DNA of 64,000 bases from Augochlora pura. Lineage: Eukaryota > Arthropoda > Insecta > Hymenoptera > Halictidae. The stretch is taken from positions 9,537,714 to 9,601,713 of the forward strand of contig NC_135777.1 of NCBI RefSeq assembly GCF_028453695.1, written 5' to 3'. Numbering within the stretch: the stretch's first letter is position 1; every line of letters starts with the position of its first letter. Shown here piece by piece: positions 44,907-55,400 of the stretch. The position numbers and the translations under genes are program-made. The notes beneath the pieces were generated by a model. That model was not told the DNA's origin and did no database searches. It was given only the letters and a program-made list of their open reading frames with translations.

Positions 44907-45090
44907 TTAAGACTTTGCAGTCGAGTGATTACTCTAAAGCGCCACTAAATATTATCATATCACGTTTCATAGTAATTTTAATATTATCGAATTGATTTTT
45001 ATTTAAAGCACTGTTAAAAGTGCGACTGTTGCAATTAGTCGCAAAATACACTAGATTATATAAAATGAAAGTACAAAAATTAAAATAAAA
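44907..45090 (-). mobile_element. TTAA MITE family A, copy A8 (minus, truncated)
   Basis: TTAAGACTTTGCAGTCGAGTG followed by AGCGCCACTAAA, CACGTTTCAT and CACTGTTAAAAGTG aligns with the inverted right half of family A (compare A6). Sequence after about 45090 no longer aligns, so the left-end half of the family is missing. Confidence 0.6.
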
Positions 45091-46586
45091 ATGGAAATAA
45101 AATGGAAATTGTTTATGCTAAATAATCAGGTATACTTACACTTTCGAATATCAAATATATTATATTACGTTTACATATTATTACATATATGCCTATTATA
45201 CTATTCATATTAAACTAAGTCATTTTTGATATGTATTGTACTATATTATATATTATATTCGAAGATCATGGAAGGCAAATTTATTCATAAATACAATAGA
45301 ACCTTGATCACGGGTACTAATAACAAACAAAGCCACGCGAATGGTCGAGCAACGAACAGTTGAATTATTACAATGACTGATTTAATCATTGATTTGTACC
45401 GGAGCTGCATAATGGCTGCGTTACAGACCGGGCTGATTGCATTCCAAACACGTTTGTTATTTTTATTACGTTACGTTATTTTTAGCGCTTGAGATTGATA
45501 CCGCGGGGTTGGCTGAACCACCGATTTGGCAAGGACCGAACATTCGGTGCTGCCGAATAGGCGACTGTGTAATACTAGGTGGAATCGGTTTCGCGGAGGA
45601 ATTGCATCGCCGAACGAAAAGTGGGAAAGGATAGCGCGACAGAGACGGAACGAGACAGGCGGCGCGCGGTTGCGACCGAGAGAGGCCAGAGTCCGAATAG
45701 TACGGGCGAGCCGGGGTCGCGGAAGGGTGGCGAACCCTATTACCAAACTTTTAAAGCGTCTTCAAGCAATATTGTCTTCGCGACGTAAGATGGAACGCCG
45801 CTATCTCGCTTTCTTTCACGGGAAAACGTCTCGTCCCGTGTCCCTGGCGTCGTCGTCGTCGCCGCCGCCGCTTGCATCCGCACGAAACCGGCGCCCCCGG
45901 CCACCCCCGGTCCTCTTCCCTCCGGCCGTCTCCCGCCTCTTTTGTCTTTCTCTTGTCGCTCGTCTCTCCGAGCACCCCCATTTCCATACCAAATGGATCG
46001 AATTATTTCGAGGCCGCGGTGCCTTTTAATACATTTGCGGCGGAAGTTTCGACACTTGCCAGAAGGAAGTGTTAAGGGCTGGTTCCCAGCCTGCGGAGGA
46101 GAGCCCTTCTTCTTCTTTTCAATTTCCGGAAGCTTGGCGTACAGTGAGCGGCAAAAGTTTCCGATGAATTGCCTGTTTCATTATTGCACCGGCGGCTCTT
46201 GCTGACGGAGCATTAAATGCTTCGCGAAAGTTGCCGGCGTTATTGTTCGCGCCGCGGATCCGTGAATTCGAATTGTTGCTTTCTGTCGTCGCCGTTCTCG
46301 CGCTGTTTAACGCCAGGTTTACGGAACCCGTCGTAATAACGGCGTCGTTGCGAATTAATTGCGAGAGAAAACGAACCGGCAGAGCTTGTTCTTTTAAATC
46401 AATACGAAATGACGTATTCGATTAGTTTTCACGTTCTCGACAAGATCAAATACGAAATACGAGTATTCAAATATTGATCTTAGTTTCTATTGTCAAATAA
46501 ATTTCAATCAAATTACTGCAAGACATTTTCAAGAATTTCGTTTTTATATATTCCATGTATTCCGTTATTGTATCACAATTGTATAA
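45091..46586. other. CpG-rich block, no recognised gene
   Basis: 45.48-46.43 kb is GC-rich with frames up to 167 codons (45526-46029) overlapped on both strands. A GTC/GCC trinucleotide run (45848-45871) and C-rich tracts drive the open frames and serine/proline-rich translations. No product was recognised. 45.1-45.4 kb is AT-rich. Confidence 0.4.
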
Positions 46587-46837
46587 TTAACCCCTTGCAC
46601 TACGACTCTTTTTACGCTGCGTTGATTAGCATTAACTTGTCTTTAATATTTTTCTTAATAGAACCAGACAATTTTTGTTTCCTGTATTGTCTTTATTTAC
46701 TTTTGTTTCTATATTTTGATAGCAGAAGAATTTATTTTTATTTCCACGTAGAAGAAATTAATAATATTCATATTTAGTAGAGCTTATATAAAATCTTCAC
46801 CACGAGTCTGACTCGTTATTATAATGCAAGGGGTTAA
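46587..46837 (+). mobile_element. TTAA MITE family B, copy B2
   Basis: It starts TTAACCCCTTGCACTACGAC and ends TATAATGCAAGGGGTTAA, 251 bp, with a 13-bp inverted repeat CCCCTTGCA(C/T)TA inside TTAA copies. It is nearly collinear with B1, including AATAGAACCAGACAATTT and the subterminal CACGAGTCTGACTCG palindrome. This is the best-preserved family B copy. Confidence 0.9.
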
Positions 46838-47280
46838 TATAATCATATAATTAAAGTGTCACTGCACGCGCAATATGTCGAAGCTCTAACTAGCAAACCG
46901 GGAGTCAACGATGGATGCTGCAAATAAAATTGAACCGCAACAGGTCTGTGCAGTTCAATTGTGAACATGAGAGCTCGTAATTGAATCGATTTTCCGGCCG
47001 AACTCGAGAATTCGTCAGGAAAGACAACCGCGGATAGAACTGTCTAAGTTTACCAGGCATGTCGAAGTTTAAACAGAATTTTCTGGTACGTTCCGTATTG
47101 AATGACTTCTTGCGAACTGCATGACCCATTAAACTGCATTCACAAATTTCGTTCGCAATTTCGAATGCAAATGGATTGAAACTTGTTTGGCAGTTCTGCG
47201 GCGGTCCATTACGACCTCGGACGTGACTACGAACGTGGTTTTCTAGGAGGGTTGTATCACGGAGCGTTTACTTCGCAATA
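46838..47280. other. No feature seen
   Basis: Mixed composition. A 74-codon minus-strand frame (46905-47129) is unrecognised. Confidence 0.4.
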
Positions 47281-47471
47281 CAGGGTGTCCCAAAATTATG
47301 GTACTCTGGGAAATGAGGATCTCCTGAAGTCGTTTGCAGGAACTTTTTTTCCTTAACACGAATGCAATTCACGGCATTGTTTACGAGTTATCGTCGAAAA
47401 ACATTGACCGATCAGAGACGAAATTAGCTGGCGCGAGGAAGCCGAGCCAATCGGCGCAACTGGGCTTCGTT
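47281..47471 (+). mobile_element. CCAAAATTATGG-family MITE, one arm
   Basis: It begins ACAGGGTGTCCCAAAATTAT and follows the same order as the arms at 43.1-43.4 kb: GGAAATGAGG, CTCCTGAAGTCGTTTG, GCAATTCACGGC, TTTACGAGTTAT, AAAACATTGACC. Only one arm and part of the centre are present. The sequence stops at a family F element. Confidence 0.75.
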
Positions 47472-47472
47472 C

Positions 47473-47724
47473 TTAACCTCTTAGGTACGCCTGGATTTTG
47501 CGCGAATGAAATTTTTCATAAATAAATTACTATTTTCCTAATATATATATTTTTTGTATAGCTATCTATGTATAATATTAGCTATATCTGTTCTTTTCTT
47601 AGTGTATTGAACATATGCACTTTCACTGTAATCGTTTACTTTAATAATTAACGATACAATTGAGTAAAGCGCGAAACATCCGCGAAAGCTACTATAATGG
47701 CGCGTCGTGTCTAATAGAGGTTAA
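47473..47724 (+). mobile_element. TTAA MITE family F, copy F2
   Basis: TTAACCTCTTAGGTACGCC at the left and CGTCTAATAGAGG-type sequence before TTAA at the right. The inverted repeat is short (TTAACCTCT). At 252 bp it is collinear with F1, including TATAGCTAT...AATATTAGCTATA, TCACTGTAATCGTTTACTTT, AAAGCGCGAAACAT and ATAATGGCGCGTCGT. It directly follows the broken MITE arm. Confidence 0.8.
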
Positions 47725-48110
47725 TAATAATTATATAATAAGGAGCTTTATCCTTTGTTTGTTGGTCGTACTTTGTCTTTTTCTTAATAATAATAACAAT
47801 TTTTTATGGATTTAGTATAATATAACAGTGTTTTGTTTTATTTTGTTAATAAATGCGCAAAATCCTCGGCCCTATAATAATTAGCAACAAATTTTTATGC
47901 TAAATAAAAATTGCTGCTATTAATTGCAAGATACTGGAACTAAGAGACATTTCGTTTCTTTCCTTAATAATAATAATTTTAATGGATTTAGTGTAACATA
48001 ACAATATGTTTAGATTTTATAATAATAATAATAATATAATAATAATAGTAATAATAATAATTTTAATGTATTCAGTATAACATAAAAATATGTTTAGATT
48101 TTATAATCGT
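47725..48110. repeat. AAT microsatellites and a local duplication
   Basis: AATAATAATA runs lie at 47787-47800 and 48019-48062. Around them ATTTTAATG(G/T)ATT(T/C)AGT(A/G)TAA(T/C)ATAA(A/C)A recurs near 47799, 47972 and 48060, indicating a small tandem duplication. Confidence 0.65.
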
Positions 48111-49002
48111 TAATACTGCTCCTCGTGATGAAACCAGAATTCTTCGTCCAATTATTTAAAATTCCTACGATACCGACTCAAAATTCAAGTTAAAATTGCA
48201 ACGACACGAATAAGAAAATCGCAGAAATAATCGTGGAAATCAAAATGATCTCGACTTGAATGTCCGAAACACGTGGAAATATAGAACATCGCGTTTCAAA
48301 ACCGATTCAACGCGATGAATATGAAACAGGTTGACTGGACGAACCGCGGATTAATCTCAAGTAAGCTGACCGCTAATGCATACTCAAAGTCAGTCTAACG
48401 TACAGTCAACATCTACGTTAGCACATAGTTCACCGGAACAGTCAACACCCGCTTTATACGTAGTCAAACAGTACCGCATAGACTTAAGCATAGGGAAACG
48501 CAATGGTCAACACCGCCGAGCAAAGAGTCAACAATTATACTTGAACGTTACCGGACGTTGACACGAACGCGTACAATTGAACTATTTTGCAGTTAACGTG
48601 TACAATTGGAGATCAAGTACTGTTCTGACATTGAGCAGAGCTCCTATATGCAAATATATTTTTGCAATATCCCGATACCAGAACCATTCTGTTATCTAAC
48701 AATTTCATACTTTTTTCATGCAAAATCGTCAAGTTCTTTGCTAAGTTATGTATGTGTTAATACAATGATTATAGATTCTGTATATGATAGTAGATAATAG
48801 ATAATTCAATTATTATAGATTAATAATTAAATAATTAGATTAACCGAACTGGACTTTCCTCGATCATTATTATTTATATTTTTTATTGCTCCGAGTAATA
48901 ACGGTGGAATTACAAAAGGACTTCGATCAAACCTCGGTCTATGCCATCTTATCTTGTTGTATTAATAATTAATTGAAGATAGAAAGAATTTAACTATCAG
49001 TT
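48111..49002. other. No recognised gene
   Basis: 48.1-48.6 kb has loose recurrences of AGTCAAC/GTCAAC (for example 48386-48530). The rest is AT-rich. Nothing supports a gene. Confidence 0.35.
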
Positions 49003-49497
49003 TTGTATTCGAATGATCGAAGTTCTATCGTACAAGAATCTTGCAAAAATAAATGCTCGGATAAGGAAGCATCTATTTCGACTTTTTCCATTAGATTCGA
49101 ATTGGCTGCACAAGCAGATATTGTGCTTTGTGCTAGTGCCGGCTGTCTACTCAATGAGCGAAATTCCCTGCGGTCCGAACATTAACTGTCCTAATCTATT
49201 CATGCGACTAAATGTCCCTTCTGTATTGCAAAGCTTCGATACAGTTTCGCAGCGGACAACCCTCAATCGGGGAAAGGGCTGTTTGCGACCCAATTCCGCG
49301 CTGTCCTTAAAAGAATTATGCGTTTCCTGGTTAACCCACACGCTGAGAGAAATCCACCGAATTTCTGACGTCATCTTTACTAATATGACGTTCAACGGGA
49401 GCAAGTCCCTGTGCCTCGATAATATGACATTAAGTAGCGCAAGTAACCAATTAAACAAAATAAAAAAAGAAAGAGGATGATATAGTGGAAGATGCAA
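49003..49497. other. Unassigned region open on both strands
   Basis: The plus strand has a 155-codon frame (49013-49480, with NWLHKQILCFVLVPAVYSMS and later THTLREIHRISDVIF). The minus strand has a 116-codon frame (49147-49497, ending RMNRLGQLMFGPQGISLIE). Base composition is near 45 percent GC and not repetitive, unlike the CpG blocks, so openness on both strands is less expected. No family is recognised for either. It may be an exon, part of a transposase or chance. Confidence 0.25.
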
Positions 49498-49508
49498 AAG
49501 ATGATCAA

Positions 49509-49756
49509 TTAACCCTTTGCACTCGAAGACATTTCGACTGCAAATCTACAATTTTTCTGGCTTCCAGTGTTTAAATTTTATATAACAAAATTTATTCTAT
49601 GCATATGAAATTGAGTCTCGTGACTCATATATAACAATTACACTTTCAACAAATTTTTCAATCTAAGCTTTGCTGATGTCTATATAAATAATTTTTGAAG
49701 GTGCTACAACAATTTTAATGGCGCCGCAGAGTTGCCACTCGAGTACAAAGGGTTAT
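49509..49756 (+). mobile_element. TTAA MITE family A, copy A3
   Basis: It starts TTAACCCTTTGCACTCGAAG and ends CGAGTACAAAGGGTTAT, so the right target copy carries one change. It is closest in the middle to A2 (GCATATGAAATTGAGTCTCG and GGCGCCGCAGAG). 248 bp, no coding frame. Confidence 0.87.
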
Positions 49757-49821
49757 GTGATCGAAAGGGATTTCTAAGAACAGCAAAATCAAATTCCAGC
49801 ATGCGGTACTGCTAGTTGAAA

Positions 49822-50069
49822 TTAACCCTTTGTACTCGAAGCCATTTTAACTTTAAATCTGAAGTAAAATTTCCGGCTCATAGTATTTTCAGTCTGTCTA
49901 ACAAAGGGCACTTTTATGCATAAGAAATTGATTCTTGTGACTCATACCAATAGCTTCACTATGTAACAATTTTTTAAATCTAAACTTTGTTTGTATAAAA
50001 ATTATCTTGAGACGTGATAGAATAATTTTAGCGGTGCCTCAGAGTCACCACTCGAGTGCAAGGGGTTAA
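49822..50069 (+). mobile_element. TTAA MITE family A, copy A4
   Basis: It starts TTAACCCTTTGTACTCGAAG and ends CGAGTGCAAGGGGTTAA, 248 bp. The interior (ATGCATAAGAAATTGATTCT, GGTGCCTCAGAGTCACC) is closer to A1 than to its neighbour A3, which lies 65 bp away in the same orientation. Confidence 0.88.
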
Positions 50070-50144
50070 GAGGCAATTATGGTATCCGTAAAGCGTGAGT
50101 TCCGGGGCGAAAGAGAGAATGTGTCGTCGATTAGCTTGTGAAGT

Positions 50145-50343
50145 ATAGTTCTCACGCGACAAGAAGGCACCTCTCTGTTTACATTCTCCCTCTTAGTAGT
50201 TTCCCCACTATTGGTCGCTATTGGCCGACATCGGTGACGAAGAGTAATGACGGTAGACAGCAACCGATAGCTGTGACAGTATGCGAGCTACTAAGAGGGG
50301 GAACGAAAGCACAAAGATGCCTTTTTGTCGCGCGAGGACTATA
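50145..50343. mobile_element. Fold-back MITE with about 58-bp inverted ends
   Basis: The left arm reads TATAGTTCTCACGCGACAAG, AGGCACCTCT and CCCTCTTAGTAG. Inverted, the right arm reads TATAGTCCTCGCGCGACAAA, AGGCATCTTT and CCCTCTTAGTAG. The element is flanked by TA, so a Tc1/mariner-type target is likely. The roughly 80-bp centre has no coding capacity. A weaker partial copy of the arm tip (CGAGGACCATAGTTTT) occurs at about 50383. Confidence 0.8.
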
Positions 50344-52128
50344 GTTTAGTTACCGATCGGCGAAAAGGATATCGTGACCAAGACGAGGACCATAGTTTTA
50401 AAAAATATGGACATAGAGCACGATGACTTGCGGTGGAAAATGCACCTGAGAGACCTGGACACTTTTTCGAAAAGCTGTTTGGCATTTTTGGCGGGGCGAA
50501 ATTTTGAACAATCGAAAACGCGCAACGAATGGATTTCGCTAGTGAAAGGAGCACCGATGAATAGAGTAACGAGCCACTAAAAATAAAAGAACCGAAAGCA
50601 ATGGAACAGAGTTTTAAAGCTGTTCAAAAGTGAGCCGTTCCATCGAATGTTAGCGTTACTGTTTAGTTTGCTTTCGGGGCTATGCCAGCGGCTAGATTCA
50701 ATGCCCGAGTGAACGCAGAGTGAACGGTGAACGGACTCTCGAAATTTCTGCAGATTTTCCCGAACGTTTGGATCACCGTAACGCGAAATGAGGCAGAGTT
50801 TTATTTATAAATTTGTTCACTCCGATCCCTTCGCTTGCTTTTGCTGAGATCGATGGTAATTCATCGTTAATTCCTTACCATTCACGTCTTATTGGATATT
50901 CACGTCCACGCACATCAACGCGTTTCGACGAAGTTGAAAGGAGATAGTTAGAGGCTTCTTTAGCGTCCAACGACGCTGGGTGATCACGTTAGTTAGGCTA
51001 TTCAATTACCGGTTGTTATGGGAGCGTTTGTTCACAAGATTTATCCGAAAGTTCGTAAATTTTATGCTGCTCTGTAGGTACATTGATGGTCGGTATGAAA
51101 ATATCTTCAGGTGTAAAAACTTGAGAAAGTGTTCGGTAATTGCGTCGATTATACATATAGTGATGACACTGAAATAGTCTTTAAAAATTGTCAGACGAAA
51201 CTTAGACGAAATTATTCGCACAAATTTCGCACGCTTCAATTCAGACATTTCTTTTTCATTTAGAAATTTTTAGAAGAGATTCATGCGCTTATTTGTGAGT
51301 TGCGTTTAATGTTCACGCGCCGATCTAATCCTGAAAGTTAACACTTTTATATCCAGTTAACTGCAGTTTTATATTCTCAAGCCTCTCCATGCTCGTAGAA
51401 TTTGCATTACCGTAATATACAATTACTGCCTTCATTCTCGCTGAAGTGGTTGTATTTAGCGTCGTTTACGACGTTTATACGAGCAAGAGATGCAGCTTAA
51501 TGGTCCGATCTCGTGCGAATGAAATAAATAAGGATTAACGAGAATAATTATCGAATGAAACGGCATTCTGTATTCTCTAATGTCCACTAATATTTACATA
51601 TTTTCCTGCAGATTTTTCATTTATAAACATCCGCAATCTAGTAATTAGTCGCCGGGGCGGTTCAACGGGGCAAACTAGGTCGAAGCACAAAATTAATAAA
51701 GTGGCTGTTTCCATTTCGTTTTCCGGTTATTAAACATTAAAAATGGCCGCGGCGCGTGTCAAATTGGCAGTGCCCGGTGCAACATGTTTATTGAAAACTT
51801 GGAATTCGGAAGCAGATCCTCGCGTGGTATTTAACCCGCTTATTCCCGCGCGTCCGTACGAGGAAATTAATGCGCCTGTTACTCGATTTTCCAGCGAAAA
51901 AAGGCAATAGCCTTTCCAATTGCCGAATCTGTTTTTAAATCCGTTCCCGCACCTGCGCTTTACGTTCCTTTCGATTGCGTCTATTAAAGCTTCATTCGCG
52001 AACGTTAATTGGAAATTTATCTCCGTGTCCGGCAGCCACGGAACAATTATGAAAGAGCCTAACCGATTAAGATGGGCAACGTTGCACTTGGAGGTTTTTC
52101 AATTGTTATACGATTATAGGGTAAATTA
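50344..52128. other. Mixed stretch, no recognised gene
   Basis: 50.34-50.58 kb has a 68-codon plus-strand and a 71-codon minus-strand frame over the same bases, unrecognised. 50.6-50.98 kb and 51.6-52.1 kb are moderately GC-rich and non-repetitive. The rest is AT-rich. No exon or RNA was supported. Confidence 0.35.
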
Positions 52129-52440
52129 GATCGCGCGCAATTTTGAAAAAAAATTTGTCCTATTTCGGATAACAAACAACGTATTGCAGACTTTTTTTTT
52201 AGATTTTTCGGATGCGAGCTGTGCTCACTAAAAATGAAAAGTCGAAAGCAAATCAGAAAATTGCAGATTTCTCGTAAACAGTATTTAGATCGTGCGCTTC
52301 CCCGGTTCGGTCGCTTCTTAAAAATTTGAGAAGAATACGGCCTGTTTTGCACAACAAGCCGGACGTTGTAGAATTTTTTCGTATTTTTCGATTTCAAGCT
52401 GTGGTTGCCAAAAAAGATCGCTGAAAAAATATGGTCAATG
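52129..52440 (-). repeat. Two-copy degenerate repeat, about 160-bp unit
   Basis: Each copy contains AGATCG(C/T)GCGC, AAATTTG, CAACAA(C/G)C...ACG(T/...)TTG, a poly-T or TTTTTTCG stretch, ATTTTTCG, and GAGCTGTG or AAGCTGTGG followed by CAAAAA or CTAAAAA. Copies begin near 52129 and 52289. A 173-codon minus-strand frame (52059-52580) spans both copies and gives two weakly similar peptide halves. I regard the frame as a by-product of the repeat unless expression shows otherwise. Confidence 0.5.
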
Positions 52441-53918
52441 AGTGTGCTCAAACGAACATCGAAAACCGAAGCTCGGATATGAATGTAACGCCGTATAGAG
52501 TTGTTGTTGAGCGATGACACGAGGCTAGGCGGGACGCAGACTTTGTGTTTCGCGGCAAAGTGGTCCGCGAAAACAAACATCCATCATGGTTCCGTATTTT
52601 TCTAAGCCAGAGGTGTCCAATGCGACGCGCATACACCGCCGAAATCGAATTGGAAACTCCGGCATCGAAATTTCTTAGTTCCAACAACATAATAACGCAT
52701 TCTACGTCGAAAGACCGTTGCGCTGGCTAAACAGCTGCCAACTGTGCGTCTGAAATATTGTAAAAATATGTAACTTCCCGATGATACTATATACGTACGA
52801 CGCAATGGAGAATAATCTCAACAGAGAACAGTCGAAGAAAAACACAATTCAATTGCACTAAATCGTTATTCTCCAGAATAAATGAACTACAAAATAATAA
52901 TAAGTAACTGCAAAAAGTAAATGTAAACATTTTCAAAAAAAGATATGGATCACTATTAATATTATTTATTTCCAAAACATATTTCCCCGGGCATACAAAG
53001 GCCACCCATACAAAGGTCACTATTAATATTATACTAAATTTTGTAACTGGTCAACAGTATTATTGTAAACGAAATCTTGAAATAATTTTGGATTCGAGGT
53101 AATAGAAGACTTTAATCTTTACACAGACTTTTCAAAGTTAACAAATAAGCGGGCAATTTGCTCTATTTAATAGAAAAGTCTTTGCGACAAAAGATCAAGT
53201 CAAAATATCATTGATTTATAAAATTGAAATAGTTCTCTTTACTCTCGTATAAACTCATATTTAATGAATATAATCATAGATTACTGATTTTTATCCAAAA
53301 ACAAAAATTAATTTTCAAATACAGTAAAAGTAATCGTTTCAGTAAGTTGCAAATAATACATTCCATCGGTCTTTGCACCGTTTTACATTTCGCCGTTCCA
53401 GTTTCGTCATAAAGGCGTAAAATTCGCGGTCCATTTACAGATCGTTGCGAAACACGAAGAAGAGTCTCTTCGGTAGTGATTCATTTCTATATAGTATGTA
53501 TACGTATATTCTGGGTAGAGACACGCTCACATAGAGCCGCACGACATAGCTGACAGTTCAGGAATTGAATTTCCAATCATGGCCGGTCATTTACTGCATC
53601 TACCGCTCATTGCACTTCAGTGGGGGCGAAAACGATCCCGAAGTGACCCTCTGGGACACTGGGACCAAGAGGAGCGCGCGCTTGGTAGATTCATTGACTG
53701 TTGCTTCGCATTTCGAGTTAGCTGACTGATTAACTCGACGCGATGAATAAGGAAGGGTCTGTCGTTTCCGAAAACAAACGAGCCACTGACATTTTATTAA
53801 TTTACTGCGTAACAACGGCTTCCGCGTTTACCGAACTGCGTAAATTTCATTTTACAAATTGTCAGAAGACAACACTTGTACGAAAAGTGCGTTAATATGC
53901 ATCGCAAAGAGTTAACAT
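52441..53918. other. No recognised gene
   Basis: AAGCCAGAGGTGTCCAATGC at about 52604 resembles the CAGRGGTGTCCAA end of some hAT elements, but no partner end or 8-bp duplication was found. CATACAAAGG(C/T)CAC and GTCACTATTAATATTAT occur twice around 52949-53035. The remainder is AT-rich or mixed. Confidence 0.35.
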
Positions 53919-54560
53919 GATAATTATATATATTTTTTATTTGTTTGTTTTATTTAGTTTTGGTCTCCAAAAATGCGAAAAGTAGGCCATGACAAGTATA
54001 TTATGTAACCTGAACGGTATTATATACAATTCTCTCGCGGTAATTATTTATATTTTTTTATTTGTTAATTTTCCCTCGCCTTGCACTCCAAAAATGCGAA
54101 AAGTTGATCATGACTAGATTATTATGTAACCTGAACGCTATTGTATACAATTTTTCCATGATAATTATTTATATTTTTTTATTTGTTAATTTTCCCTCGC
54201 CTTGCACTCCAAAAATGCGAAAAGTTGGTCATGACTAGATTATTATGTAACCTGAACGCTATTGTATACAATTTTTCCATGATAATTATTTATATTTTTT
54301 TATATGTTAATATCTTGAACTCCAAAAATGCAAAAATTAAGCCAAGACGAGTATATTATACAATCTAAACGCTATTATACATAATTTTACCGTGATAATT
54401 ACTTATATTCTTTTTTCGTTAATTTTCTCTCGTCTCGAATTTCAAATATTTAAAAGGCAAGCTCTGACGAGTATACTATTTAATCCAAACACTACCGTGT
54501 ACAATTTTTCCATAATTATTATTCATATATTTTCTTATTCGTTCATTTTGCTACGACAAT
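53919..54560 (+). repeat. Tandem array, about 121-bp unit, five copies plus part
   Basis: Units begin with GATAATTATTTATATTTTTT at 53919, 54039, 54160, 54281, 54394 and about 54512. Each contains CTCCAAAAATGCGAAAA, CATGAC(A/T)AG, TATTATGTAACCTGAACGCT and TATACAATTTTTCC. Units 2 and 3 are nearly identical. The outer units are more diverged and units 4-5 slightly shorter (113-118 bp). Such a gradient is typical of an array homogenised in its centre. Confidence 0.92.
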
Positions 54561-55282
54561 ATGCGAAGCATTTCAAACATCTCAGAAAATATTTCGGTTC
54601 TCAGACGAACTGCAATTTAAATAACAGATCTTTACGCGAGTATAGTGGTCGCAACAGAAAATACCGCGATTTCTTCACGACGAGTATACTCGTCGGCAAC
54701 GAGAGCAATGAAACTCCGCCGGTGGAGTTAGTTGACTCGAACCAGATTCTGCGAACTCATTTTTGCGAGGGACAGAGAACAAGTCAATCTCGATTTATTG
54801 TGTACGTTGCATGCAAGTTGAGGCAATACATCCGACGTTATGGTTGGCATAAACGGCGACGGTAGTACGGTTTCATATCGATTTCGTAGGAAAGTGAAGA
54901 AACGTCGTCGGATACAAACGCTGACTACGGTGGAAATCAAAATCGAATGCGCGGAGACAACTCGTTTTGTTCTCTACTGGCATTTCGATTATTTTCACAC
55001 GTTTTCGATCTGATTGAAGAGTCTTGCCTAGCATCCTTCTTCCCAAAGCAACGAGATATAAAAATATATACGAATATAGACACAGATTTCTCATCCTGTG
55101 GAATAAAATTGACTCTGAAAATAAAAAAATGACTTGCAAATTAAACACTATTCTATCACATTTCAAAATAACTTGAACGTTATCAAATTATATCGAGAAA
55201 ATCGTGAAGATTGTAACTGTTGCACGAGTCACAATATTCAATTTATACAATTGAATCTCTAACCTTACAGGTGCGCCAGGAT
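54561..55282. other. No recognised gene
   Basis: Part of a 157-codon plus-strand frame (54392-54865) that begins in the tandem array runs in here, overlapped by minus-strand frames, and is unrecognised. At about 55256-55282 CTAACCTTACAGGTGCGCCAGGA resembles the left end of family F (TTAACCTCTTAGGTACGCCTGGA). Confidence 0.35.
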
Positions 55283-55400
55283 ATACAGGGTGGGTCAACA
55301 AAAATTACCATCCAGATTTACGTCATTATAATTACACGTAGCGCAATGTTTTGCACGAATTAAAATGGCTTCCAGAGATGCATATATATATGTATATATA
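55283..55400 (+). mobile_element. Mariner-type MITE end (single)
   Basis: TACAGGGTGGGTCAACAAAA at 55283 has the CAGGGTG start typical of insect mariner-like MITE termini, next to TA. No opposite end was found, so the right limit is arbitrary. It abuts a possible family F left end. Confidence 0.4.

Noticed and set aside
45526..46029. 167-codon plus-strand frame
   Set aside because: It includes GTC/GCC trinucleotide and C-rich runs, is overlapped by minus-strand frames, and resembles no family.
53890..53916. Two TTAA sites 20 bases apart with CGCAAAGAG between
   Set aside because: Too short for an element. TTAA is frequent in AT-rich DNA and no inverted ends are present.
54392..54865. 157-codon plus-strand frame
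   Set aside because: It starts inside the 121-bp tandem array and continues into unrecognised sequence also open on the other strand.
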